From Rickettsiales bacterium TMED211 (lineage in GTDB: Bacteria > Pseudomonadota > Alphaproteobacteria > TMED127), in contig NHJI01000054.1 in the NCBI GenBank assembly GCA_002169685.1, forward strand, positions 11,350 through 17,461: 6,112 nt of DNA, in the 5' to 3' direction. Below, piece after piece: positions 1 to 5,508 of the stretch; position 1 is the stretch's first letter, and each line of letters starts with the position of its first letter. The position numbers were made by a program, and so were the translations under genes. Under the pieces are notes generated by a model. It ran no database searches. It was given only the letters and a program-made list of their open reading frames with translations, and was not told the DNA's origin.

Positions 1-167
1 TTATAAAAAATATTTTCTAATTTCTTTTCAACTTTCCATTTCTTATTAGAAATAATACAGCCGTTTGCAATGTGCTTAAAATTCATATTTTTGCCTTCAA
101 CTACTCCCCATCCTGTATTATTCATTCCAGGATCAACTCCTAGTACAATTACATTTTCATTTTTCAA
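1..167 (-). CDS. ruvC: RuvC, Holliday-junction endonuclease (N-terminal part, cut by window edge)
   Basis: RuvC is the endonuclease of the RuvABC complex and cuts Holliday junctions symmetrically during recombination and repair. About 55 N-terminal codons are visible; the C-terminal two thirds lie beyond the left edge. The first strand carries VIVLGVDPGMNNTGWGVV, the RuvC RNase-H-fold start. D12 matches the first catalytic Asp of the family (D7 in E. coli), and the following HIANGCI fits the second strand. The start is a TTG at 167-165, sharing four bases (TTGA) with the yebC stop. No ATG or GTG lies in frame between the upstream in-frame stop (188-186) and the conserved strand, so TTG is the best start. 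The yebC-ruvC order is the common proteobacterial one. Translation is probably coupled to yebC. Confidence 0.9.
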   Translation of the reverse strand, partial: MKNENVIVLGVDPGMNNTGWGVVEGKNMNFKHIANGCIISNKKWKVEKKLENIFY

Positions 168-910
168 ACTATTTTTTCCATAACTTCATCTGAAATATTT
201 ATATTAGATGATAATTTTTGAACATCATCGATATCTTCTAATTTCTCAATAAGCACAAGCAGTTTTTTAGCGTCATCTAAACCTAACTCAACCAGTTCTT
301 TTGCTTTCCAGTCCAACCCTGACTCTTTTGGTATTCCATATTTTTTTTCAAACTTTTCAAGAGTTGCATGAAAAGCTTCAACAGAGGTATATATTTCATA
401 AAATTCATCTGACTCTTCAATATCATTGATTTCAAGTTCAGCAGAATAATCAAATAGGTCCTCAAAAGAAGAAATATCTTTTGAAAATTTTATTAGTCCA
501 ATTTTTTCAAATAAATGCCTGACACTTCCAGATGAACCTAAATTACCATTATGTTTATTGAATGCTGTTCTTATTTCTGATGCTGTTCTATTTTTATTAT
601 CCGTAAAAGATTCTATAATTATAGCAATACCACTTGGACCAAAACCTTCGTATACTATTTCTTCAATTTGATCATTATTTGAGTTATCTGAATGCTTTTT
701 TATTGCCTTCTCAATGCTATCTTTATTCATATTTGCAGCAAGTGCTGTATTTATAGCGCTTCTCAATCTTGGGTTTGATTCAGGACTAGGCATACCTAAT
801 TTTGCGGCAACTGAAATTTCTCTTATCAATCGAGAAAATAATTTTGCCCTTTTTTTATCCTGAGCACCTTTACGATGCATTATATTTTTAAATTTCGAGT
901 GTCCTGCCAT
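164..910 (-). CDS. yebC: YebC/TACO1 family translation factor
   Basis: This is a full-length (248 aa) member of the YebC/TACO1 family. The family was long annotated as a transcriptional regulator. More recent work on bacterial YebC and mitochondrial TACO1 points to ribosome association and help with polyproline-rich translation. The N-terminal helical domain (about 1-75) begins MAGHSKFKNIMHRKGAQD and includes NPRLRSAI. The central part has the hallmark EGFGPSGIAI and DNKNRTASEIR, then NGNLGSSGSV. The C-terminal part ends with the typical LEDIDDVQ near residue 227. The ATG lies 1 nt after the stop of the upstream phosphoesterase gene, with a weak AGG-type ribosome site inside that gene's end. 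The FKNIMHRKGAQD form resembles alphaproteobacterial members. It overlaps ruvC downstream by 4 nt. Confidence 0.95.
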   Translation of the reverse strand: MAGHSKFKNIMHRKGAQDKKRAKLFSRLIREISVAAKLGMPSPESNPRLRSAINTALAANMNKDSIEKAIKKHSDNSNNDQIEEIVYEGFGPSGIAIIIESFTDNKNRTASEIRTAFNKHNGNLGSSGSVRHLFEKIGLIKFSKDISSFEDLFDYSAELEINDIEESDEFYEIYTSVEAFHATLEKFEKKYGIPKESGLDWKAKELVELGLDDAKKLLVLIEKLEDIDDVQKLSSNINISDEVMEKIV

Positions 911-911
911 A

Positions 912-1715
912 TTAATTTTTACCTATTTGGCCGCCTATCTTAATCTGTTTAAAGCTTTTTGGGAACAAACTTTTTTTGTCTATTTCAATTATGGACCCAC
1001 ACATAGTTCCTTCTCCATTTGCTGTTTCCAGTTTAGTTTTAATATGTTTATACTTAAACCTTAATAAAGATAACTCTTTTTTCATACCAACAACAGAATT
1101 ATAATCTCCACACATGCCTAAATCAGTTTGATAGAAAGTTCCTTTTTCTAAGATTTGAAGATCTGCGGTTGGAATATGGGTATGGGTTCCAAAAACAATT
1201 GCTACCTTTCCATCGAGAAAATGGCCAATTGCCATCTTTTCTGAAGTAGCTTCTCCATGAACATCAACAATTATTAAAATTTTTTCATATTTACTTTTAA
1301 TTTGGTTTAAAACTTGATTCAAAGATTCGAATGGATCATCAACGAAGTCCATAAACAGTCTACACATTATGTTAACTACGGCCACATAAACTCCATTAAA
1401 AGTTGAATAAATCCCGTACGAACTCCCCGGAGAAGATTTAGGATAATTTGATGGCCTAAGTAATCTCTTATCACTGTTTATATAATCTACGATTTCTTTT
1501 TGGTCCCAAACATGATTTCCTGTCGTTATTACATCCACTCCAAAAGAGTAAAAATTTTCACAAATTTTCTTTGTAATTCCGAAACCATTAGCTGCATTCT
1601 CTCCGTTAACCACAACAAAATCAATAGATTCACTCTTTCTAATTATAGGAATATTCTTTTCTATAACTTCTCTTCCAGACCTTCCAACAACATCTCCACA
1701 AATTAAAATTTTCAT
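912..1715 (-). CDS. YmdB/TIGR00282 family metallophosphoesterase
   Basis: A 267-aa calcineurin-like phosphoesterase of the YmdB type. Bacillus YmdB is a di-metal 2',3'-cyclic nucleotide phosphodiesterase that affects RNA turnover and developmental choices; the role in Alphaproteobacteria is not settled. All expected metal-site motifs are present: GDVVG (D8), NGENAANG (E39, N40), TTGNHVWD (N67, H68), DVHGEATSEK (H153), GTHTHIPTAD (H178, H180) and TDLGMCG near 198-203. The enzyme therefore looks catalytically intact. No signal peptide is seen, so it is cytoplasmic. The ATG follows the fau stop codon with no base between them, and yebC begins 1 nt after this stop, so translational coupling on both sides is likely. 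The symbol ymdB is withheld because it is also used for an unrelated E. coli gene. Confidence 0.92.
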   Translation of the reverse strand: MKILICGDVVGRSGREVIEKNIPIIRKSESIDFVVVNGENAANGFGITKKICENFYSFGVDVITTGNHVWDQKEIVDYINSDKRLLRPSNYPKSSPGSSYGIYSTFNGVYVAVVNIMCRLFMDFVDDPFESLNQVLNQIKSKYEKILIIVDVHGEATSEKMAIGHFLDGKVAIVFGTHTHIPTADLQILEKGTFYQTDLGMCGDYNSVVGMKKELSLLRFKYKHIKTKLETANGEGTMCGSIIEIDKKSLFPKSFKQIKIGGQIGKN

Positions 1716-2285
1716 TTAAGCTATTATTCTTGATGGTGTTATAATCATGTTTAAGTTCTGATCATATTTATCAGTTGGAATACTTTCAGTCTCTTGTTCA
1801 TCAAAGGCAATTCCGACTGTTAAAATAGCTTTATTTTTTTTAAATTTTTCAATAGTTCTGTCATAATAGCCTCCCCCATAACCTAATCTTTTTTTTGATT
1901 TATCAAATGCAACCATTGGCACAATTATCAAATCTGGGTTTGATTCTTTTTTTGACTGCGGAACATAAATATTAAAGTTTTCTTTTAAAAGCTTAGTATT
2001 TTTTTTCCATACTTTAAACACTAGGCTATCATTTTTTTTAATTATCTGAGGCAAAGAAATTTCAAAATTATCATTTATTAAAAACTTCAAAGAATCTGTG
2101 ATATTCATTTCACTCTTAATAGCATAATAACCAGCAATTGAGAGATTTTCTTTTTCTTTTAAAAAACCTAATAGTTTTTCATTTAATAGAATTTTTTTTT
2201 GCAGGGTATTTTTTATTTTATTCCTTTTTTCAATCAAAAGTATCCTCATTTTAGATTTTTCACTAATTATACTTTTAATTTGCAT
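1716..2285 (-). CDS. fau: 5-formyltetrahydrofolate cyclo-ligase (MTHFS)
   Basis: This enzyme converts 5-formyltetrahydrofolate to 5,10-methenyltetrahydrofolate using ATP, returning a storage or inhibitory folate to the one-carbon pool. The 189-aa length is normal. The N-terminal MRILLIEKRNKIK (13-25) fits the family's basic helix. IAGYYAIKSEMNI (50-62) carries the conserved substrate-side Glu (E59). The signature PMVAFDKSKKRLGYGGGYYDR (123-143) is nearly canonical, and GIAFDEQETESIPTDKYDQ (158-176) is the typical C-terminal block. The first ATG overlaps the end of zapA by 11 nt. Starting at Met13 would remove the basic residues that normally precede the first helix, so the longer start is preferred. 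In many proteobacteria fau (ygfA) lies beside zapA, often with the 6S RNA gene close by; here the two genes overlap. Confidence 0.93.
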   Translation of the reverse strand: MQIKSIISEKSKMRILLIEKRNKIKNTLQKKILLNEKLLGFLKEKENLSIAGYYAIKSEMNITDSLKFLINDNFEISLPQIIKKNDSLVFKVWKKNTKLLKENFNIYVPQSKKESNPDLIIVPMVAFDKSKKRLGYGGGYYDRTIEKFKKNKAILTVGIAFDEQETESIPTDKYDQNLNMIITPSRIIA

Positions 2286-2556
2286 TTACCATCTTTTCTA
2301 ATTTCTCTAACAAATTTTGAATTTTTAAAATTTTATGTTTTTGTTCAACGTATTCTTCAATTTTTTCATTGGATTCACTTGCAAGTAATAAAGCTACCAT
2401 TACGAGTTTCGTTGTTTTTTTTATATGCATTTCGTCTTTAAAAATAACCATTTTTTCATTTACAACTTCTACTGCTTTTTTTAATTCATTTTCTTCCCCA
2501 GGTTCACATTGAAGAGTATATTCTTCAGCATCAATATTGATTTTTATTTCAGGCAT
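2275..2556 (-). CDS. zapA: ZapA-like cell division protein
   Basis: ZapA binds and bundles FtsZ filaments at the division ring. The 93-aa protein has the family's compact N-terminal head (EIKINIDAEEYTLQCEPGEE, 3-22), then the helix with VVNEKM and the KLVMVALLLASE segment (49-60). It ends in a coiled coil (about 63-93) rich in Glu and Lys, through which ZapA dimerises and tetramerises. Sequence identity is modest, as is usual for ZapA, but the neighbouring fau supports the call. The start at 2556 lies 6 nt after the orf62 stop, with only weak purine-rich bases upstream. Its stop is read through by the fau start in another frame (11-nt overlap). Confidence 0.85.
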   Translation of the reverse strand: MPEIKINIDAEEYTLQCEPGEENELKKAVEVVNEKMVIFKDEMHIKKTTKLVMVALLLASESNEKIEEYVEQKHKILKIQNLLEKLEKMVNAN

Positions 2557-2562
2557 AAAAAA

Positions 2563-2751
2563 TTAATCTTTTCTTTTTTCAATTTCTAGCACTTGAATAG
2601 CCTCATCTATAACATTATGAGCCTTTTTCAAAAGAGTTGTAGGGTTATTATTAACGTGAACAACACCAGAGATAGCTGATGAAGGGTTTTTTTTTTCCTC
2701 AAAAGTTGCGATTACTTTTTCTAACCTTAAAATAATATTATCTAGTGACAT
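2563..2751 (-). CDS. Small hypothetical protein upstream of zapA
   Basis: This is a 62-aa protein I cannot assign with certainty. It has an amphipathic helical N-terminus (LDNIILRLEKVIATFEEKK, 3-21), a polar Ser/Asn-rich linker (about 22-38) and a second helix (TLLKKAHNVIDEAIQVLEIEKRKD). There is no signal peptide or membrane segment. The small, coiled-coil-like make-up and the place just upstream of zapA resemble the DUF4164-type small proteins found there in other Alphaproteobacteria, but this one is shorter and the link is inference. It is the first gene of the leftward operon, starting about 20 nt below a TATAAT box. The coding strand has a run of ten A (2696-2687) where polymerase or ribosome slippage could occur; the frame reads sensibly on both sides of it. 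Confidence 0.75.
   Translation of the reverse strand: MSLDNIILRLEKVIATFEEKKNPSSAISGVVHVNNNPTTLLKKAHNVIDEAIQVLEIEKRKD
2687..2696 (-). repeat. A10 homopolymer inside orf62
   Basis: Ten consecutive A on the coding strand (T on the plus strand) span the EEKKN codons of orf62. It is the longest single-base run I noticed in the window; a run of nine lies in fau at 2192-2200. It is a candidate for transcriptional slippage or for sequencing or replication length errors. The protein looks coherent on both sides in the present frame, so the window shows no frameshift. Confidence 0.8.
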
Positions 2752-2769
2752 TTTAATACAAAAAGTTTA

Positions 2770-2775
2770 ATTATA
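2770..2775 (-). promoter_or_regulatory. Predicted -10 box of the orf62-zapA-fau operon
   Basis: On the minus strand this reads TATAAT, a perfect sigma-70-type -10 hexamer. Upstream, TGTAAA at 2799-2794 (18-bp spacer) is only a 3/6 match to the -35 consensus. A transcript starting about 7 nt downstream would have a leader of only about 12 nt before the orf62 ATG, which has no clear Shine-Dalgarno sequence. AT-rich DNA produces such hexamers often, so confidence is moderate. Confidence 0.45.
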
Positions 2776-2784
2776 ATTATCTAA
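2773..2784. repeat. Left arm of 12-bp inverted repeat (ATAATTATCTAA)
   Basis: This is an exact inverted copy of TTAGATAATTAT at 2858-2869. The arm overlaps the predicted -10 box of the leftward operon. The midpoint between the arms is at 2821, within half a base of the centre of the palindrome at 2817-2826. It is a possible operator half-site, but low-complexity AT sequence could produce it by chance. Confidence 0.5.
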
Positions 2785-2816
2785 TTAAATTATTTTACAC
2801 AATGTATGTGAATTAA

Positions 2817-2826
2817 TCTAATTAGA
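2817..2826. promoter_or_regulatory. Perfect palindrome TCTAATTAGA, possible operator
   Basis: This 10-bp perfect dyad lies midway between the two divergent start codons. Its half-site TCTAATTA recurs at 2780-2787, and the related TTAGAT lies at 2858-2863 on the plus strand. It overlaps the position of the -35 element for gap (TTAGAA, 2822-2827), so a bound regulator could affect gap transcription. The regulator is unknown; this is inference from symmetry alone. Confidence 0.35.
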
Positions 2827-2844
2827 ATTTATTCAATACAACTA

Positions 2845-2850
2845 TATAAT
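2845..2850 (+). promoter_or_regulatory. Predicted -10 box of the gap operon
   Basis: A perfect TATAAT lies 17 nt before the gap ATG. The best -35, TTAGAA at 2822-2827 with the ideal 17-bp spacer, matches only 3 of 6 consensus bases. A start about 7 nt downstream would give a leader of about 10 nt, with no recognisable Shine-Dalgarno before the ATG. Confidence 0.55.
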
Positions 2851-2857
2851 AGAACAG

Positions 2858-2869
2858 TTAGATAATTAT
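2858..2869. repeat. Right arm of 12-bp inverted repeat (TTAGATAATTAT)
   Basis: This is the inverted partner of 2773-2784 and covers the ribosome-entry area and the first two bases of the gap start codon. A protein bound here would sit at or just downstream of the predicted transcription start of gap. Confidence 0.5.
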
Positions 2870-3869
2870 GAAAATAAAAATTGCAATTAATGGTTTTGGA
2901 AGAATTGGAAGGCTAACTCTGAGAGCTATCTTAGAAAGTAAGAATAGCGATCTCGAAATTGTAGCTATTAACGATATTGGCGATTTAAAATCAAACATCC
3001 ATTTACTCAAATACGACTCCGTGCATGGAATTCTTAGAAGTGATATAAAAAGCGAGTCTAATGCTTTTTTGATAAATGAAAAAAAAATAAAATTTTTTTC
3101 TGAGAAAGATCCAAGTAATTTGCCATGGGGAAAGTTAGGTATAGATTTAGTTATTGAGTCAACAGGAATATTTACAGAGAGGCAATTAGCAACAAAACAT
3201 CTTGAAGCCGGATGTAAAAAAGTTTTAATATCTGCACCTTCAAAAGATCCGGACCTAACTGTGGTTTATGGTGTAAATCACAAAATGATAAAAAATGATC
3301 ATTTAATAATTTCAAATGGTTCTTGTACAACGAATTGCTTAGCTCCTATTGCTTTTTTAATAGAAAAAAGTATGGGTATTAAATCAGGATATATGACAAC
3401 AATACATTCTGTGACTGGAGACCAAAATACTATCGATACATTTCATAAAGATTTGAGAAGAGCAAGAAATTCGTCATTATCTATGATTCCGACGTCTACT
3501 GGTGCAGCAAAAGCAGTCGGAGAGGTTTTGCCAAATCTTAAAGGGAAGCTCGATGGAAGTGCTGTCAGAGTTCCAACAGCAAATGTTTCTTTGATCGATT
3601 TTTGTTTTCAATCTGAAAAAGAAACTTCAGCTGAAGAAATTAATAAGGTTTTAACCAAAGCCTCAGAAAATGATTTCAAAAATATTTTAGAAGTGACAAC
3701 TGAAGACTTGGTCTCTTGTGACTTTAATCATAACCCACATAGCTCAATTCTTGATAGTAAAGGAACAAAAGTTATAAATTCAAATTTTTGTCGTATTCTA
3801 TCATGGTATGATAATGAATGGGGTTTTTCAAATAGACTTTTAGATGTGTCAAAAAAAATGTTCACATAA
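2868..3869 (+). CDS. gap: Type I glyceraldehyde-3-phosphate dehydrogenase
   Basis: The cytoplasmic enzyme interconverts glyceraldehyde-3-phosphate and 1,3-bisphosphoglycerate in glycolysis, Entner-Doudoroff metabolism and gluconeogenesis. The 333-aa length is normal. The Rossmann start INGFGRIGRL (7-16) is followed by AINDIGD with D36, which usually favours NAD. The active-site block SNGSCTTNCLAP (149-160) holds catalytic Cys153, and TTIHSVTGDQ (177-186) holds His180. Also present are HKDLRRAR (193-200), STGAAKAVG (210-218), AVRVPTANVS (232-241) and SWYDNEWGFSNR (312-323). All catalytic elements are intact. It is the first gene of the rightward operon, 17 nt below a TATAAT box. The gene usually found before it (tkt) and those after it (pgk, fba) in alphaproteobacterial versions of this locus are missing here. 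Confidence 0.97.
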   Translation: MKIKIAINGFGRIGRLTLRAILESKNSDLEIVAINDIGDLKSNIHLLKYDSVHGILRSDIKSESNAFLINEKKIKFFSEKDPSNLPWGKLGIDLVIESTGIFTERQLATKHLEAGCKKVLISAPSKDPDLTVVYGVNHKMIKNDHLIISNGSCTTNCLAPIAFLIEKSMGIKSGYMTTIHSVTGDQNTIDTFHKDLRRARNSSLSMIPTSTGAAKAVGEVLPNLKGKLDGSAVRVPTANVSLIDFCFQSEKETSAEEINKVLTKASENDFKNILEVTTEDLVSCDFNHNPHSSILDSKGTKVINSNFCRILSWYDNEWGFSNRLLDVSKKMFT

Positions 3870-3870
3870 A

Positions 3871-4302
3871 ATGATATATGAAATTCCTGCTTTTAATTTT
3901 TCTAATTTAGAACAAGGGAAATATATTTCTAAAGTTATTAAAAAGTCGGAAATTAAACTAAATCTAATATATTCATATAATCAATTAAAGTGGCAAGGCC
4001 CTTTGTATGTCAGAGATCTCTTTAAAAAAATACAAAACAAAAATATTTTTTTTCATGTTGATTGTAAAAATAATTATGGAAGCGTTTTACAGGTAATGAG
4101 AACGGAAATAAGTAATATTATTTTTTCCAGTAATGATCAAATAATAGATAGTAAAATAATGAGTTTATCAGAACAATATAGCTCAAAAATATTTTCTTTG
4201 AAAAAATTTAAAAAATTTTATTTAATTAATGAAACTAATGACATGAAGTTTTTTATGAAAGAATTTAATTCATATTTCGAAAAAATAAAATTCTTTAAAT
4301 GA
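3871..4302 (+). CDS. Hypothetical protein resembling the N-terminal part of a class II aldolase barrel
   Basis: This 143-aa protein has no confident name. The chosen ATG is 1 nt after the gap stop. An upstream in-frame ATG at 3844 would lie inside gap and add nine residues unlike the family pattern. The N-terminus YEIPAFNFSNLEQ (3-15) looks like the first strand and helix of class II fructose-/tagatose-bisphosphate aldolases (type YAVPAFN..NLE). IFFHVDC (59-65) falls about 56 residues later, where those enzymes have H.DHH/H.DHG, and IIFSSND (83-89) falls where they have a MID/MMD-type strand. The Asp is kept (D64), but the adjacent metal-binding His is Cys65. The protein ends before the later catalytic histidines, since class II aldolases are usually around 280-360 aa. 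It is therefore probably not an active aldolase. It overlaps thiE by ATGA. The homology rests on remembered patterns, without a database search. Confidence 0.8.
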   Translation: MIYEIPAFNFSNLEQGKYISKVIKKSEIKLNLIYSYNQLKWQGPLYVRDLFKKIQNKNIFFHVDCKNNYGSVLQVMRTEISNIIFSSNDQIIDSKIMSLSEQYSSKIFSLKKFKKFYLINETNDMKFFMKEFNSYFEKIKFFK

Positions 4303-4928
4303 ACTTCTACCTAATTTCTCCTCCAAAAGAACACAAAAACTTTAATTTAGTTAATTTAATTGAATTATCAAAAATTATAAAAATAGATTTTCTTCAATTA
4401 AGACCTAAGTATATCACTTTTAAAAAAAACAACGAATTTATAAAAAAATATCACTTTTTATTCCACAAAATATGCACAGAAAATAAAATTAAACTGATAA
4501 TAAATGATAATTTAAGACTTGCCAAGAAATTAAGATTCGATGGTATACATTTGGGACAAGAAGATATAAGTTGTAAAGAAGCAAGAGATTATTTAGGGGA
4601 AAATTCAATCATTGGTATTAGTTGCAATAACTCAGTTCAACTATCCATAAAGGCAAAGAAAGATGGTGCTGATTATGTTGCTTTTGGACCAATGTTTACA
4701 TCTAAAACAAAAGAAAATAAAAAAAATTTAATTGACTTGAAAAAATTTAAAGAAAGAGAAGATAAGATCCCCCTACCCTATACTCTTATAGGCGGAATTG
4801 ATCATAAAAATGTCTATAAAATCAAAAAAATTAAAGCTAAAAACATAGCAATTATAAATAGTTTATGGGACTTTAAAGATGGACCGATAGAATCTGCAAA
4901 AATTTTTAAAAAAATAATTAATTTATAA
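4299..4928 (+). CDS. thiE: Thiamin-phosphate synthase (ThiE/TenI superfamily)
   Basis: ThiE joins hydroxymethylpyrimidine diphosphate to the thiazole phosphate unit to give thiamin phosphate. The 209-aa TIM barrel shows FLQLRPK (31-37; Gln, Arg and Lys of the pyrimidine-diphosphate site), LIINDN (66-71; Asn69, Asp70) and DGIHLGQED (81-89; Asp89 as Mg ligand). It also shows IIGISCN (104-110), GADYVAFGPMF (123-133), SKTK (135-138) and the phosphate loop IGGI (164-167). These catalytic motifs separate it from the non-synthase TenI branch, although the protein is Lys/Ile-rich and diverged. The start overlaps the orf143 stop as ATGA, so translation is coupled. There is no room upstream for a TPP riboswitch, so thiamin control at this site is unlikely. 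Confidence 0.9.
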   Translation: MNFYLISPPKEHKNFNLVNLIELSKIIKIDFLQLRPKYITFKKNNEFIKKYHFLFHKICTENKIKLIINDNLRLAKKLRFDGIHLGQEDISCKEARDYLGENSIIGISCNNSVQLSIKAKKDGADYVAFGPMFTSKTKENKKNLIDLKKFKEREDKIPLPYTLIGGIDHKNVYKIKKIKAKNIAIINSLWDFKDGPIESAKIFKKIINL

Positions 4929-4933
4929 AGGGA
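4928..4933 (+). promoter_or_regulatory. Clear Shine-Dalgarno site of efp
   Basis: AAGGGA lies 5 nt before the efp ATG. It is the strongest ribosome binding site in the window; most other starts are coupled by overlap or lack one. This suggests efp is translated independently and more strongly than its operon neighbours, as expected for an abundant translation factor. Confidence 0.75.
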
Positions 4934-4938
4934 AAAGA

Positions 4939-5505
4939 ATGAAAGTTAATGCTAATTTACTTAATAACGGGAATGTAATTAGACACTCCAATAAGATGTA
5001 CCAGGTAATAAACACCAATATAATAAAACCGGGAAAAGGCGGAGCATATATTCAAGTAGAAATGAGGGACTTAATATCTGGTTTAAAAACTAATGAGAGG
5101 TGGAGAACATCAGAAAAAATAGAGAAGTTAACAACAGAGGAAGTCAAAAGCACTTTTCTTTTTAAAGATAATGAATCTATTACTTTAATGAACAATGAAA
5201 ATTACGAACAATTTCAATTAGATATTTCTATATTAAAGGAAAGAGAAAACCTATTAGAGGATGGAATGCAACTTACTTGTGTATTAGTAGATGGAAAAAT
5301 TATTAATATTAAATTTCCAAAATCAATAGAAGTAAAATTGGTATATGCTGATGCAGTTGTAAAAGGTCAAACAGCATCAACTTCTTTTAAAAACGCTACA
5401 ACTCAAAATGGAATAAAAGTTTTAGTACCTCCTCATATTAAAGAAGGAGACAAAATACTTATCAATACAGAAAACCTTGAATATTTAGAAAAGTCAAAGA
5501 GTTAA
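4939..5505 (+). CDS. efp: Elongation factor P
   Basis: EF-P binds between the ribosomal P and E sites and speeds peptide-bond formation at polyproline runs. The 188-aa length equals that of E. coli EF-P. Domain I (1-65) has the tRNA-facing loop KPGKGGAY (30-37) with Lys33 at the tip, the residue that EpmA beta-lysylates in many bacteria. The Lys rules out the Arg-rhamnosyl (EarP) type, but modification cannot be judged without the rest of the genome. EMRDLISGLKTNERWRTSEK (41-60) is typical of alphaproteobacterial forms. Domain III carries the EF-P signature FKNATTQNGIKVLVPPHIKEGD (150-171). It starts 10 nt after thiE, with a good Shine-Dalgarno. The suhB-like gene follows 3 nt after its stop. 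Confidence 0.97.
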   Translation: MKVNANLLNNGNVIRHSNKMYQVINTNIIKPGKGGAYIQVEMRDLISGLKTNERWRTSEKIEKLTTEEVKSTFLFKDNESITLMNNENYEQFQLDISILKERENLLEDGMQLTCVLVDGKIINIKFPKSIEVKLVYADAVVKGQTASTSFKNATTQNGIKVLVPPHIKEGDKILINTENLEYLEKSKS

Positions 5506-5508
5506 TAT

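Larger units (their letters stand above)
2752..2867. promoter_or_regulatory. Divergent promoter region between orf62 operon and gap operon
   Basis: This 116-bp, strongly AT-rich spacer lies between the two outward-facing start codons and is the only intergenic space of any size in the window. It holds a TATAAT box on each strand and several copies of an ATCTAA/TTAGAT word. A central perfect palindrome lies at 2817-2826, and flanking 12-bp inverted repeats lie at 2773-2784 and 2858-2869. No stem-loop typical of a riboswitch or attenuator and no reading frame is seen. Control of both operons must start here unless internal promoters exist. Confidence 0.75.

Noticed and set aside
283..465. 60-codon minus-strand reading frame inside yebC
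   Set aside because: Out-of-frame shadow of yebC in AT-rich sequence, with no family resemblance.
1500..1706. 68-codon plus-strand reading frame opposite the phosphoesterase gene
   Set aside because: Lies antisense to well-conserved YmdB-type motifs and shows no coherent protein features.
2199..2441. 80-codon plus-strand reading frame opposite fau and zapA
   Set aside because: Its Phe/Leu-rich content is what antisense reading of Lys/Glu-rich coding sequence gives; it is not a real membrane protein.
2798..2810. CACA-N5-TGTG inverted repeat as a CRP/FNR-type site
   Set aside because: The half-sites are in the reverse order to the CRP consensus (TGTGA-N6-TCACA) and only 4 bp long.
3844..3870. 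Upstream ATG extending orf143 by nine residues into gap
   Set aside because: The extension MCQKKCSHK precedes the point where the aldolase-like pattern begins, and the ATG at 3871 directly follows the gap stop, matching the tight spacing of the other genes.
4250..4298. Possible TPP riboswitch controlling thiE
   Set aside because: thiE overlaps orf143, the upstream sequence is coding, and no thi-box-like conserved segments are seen.
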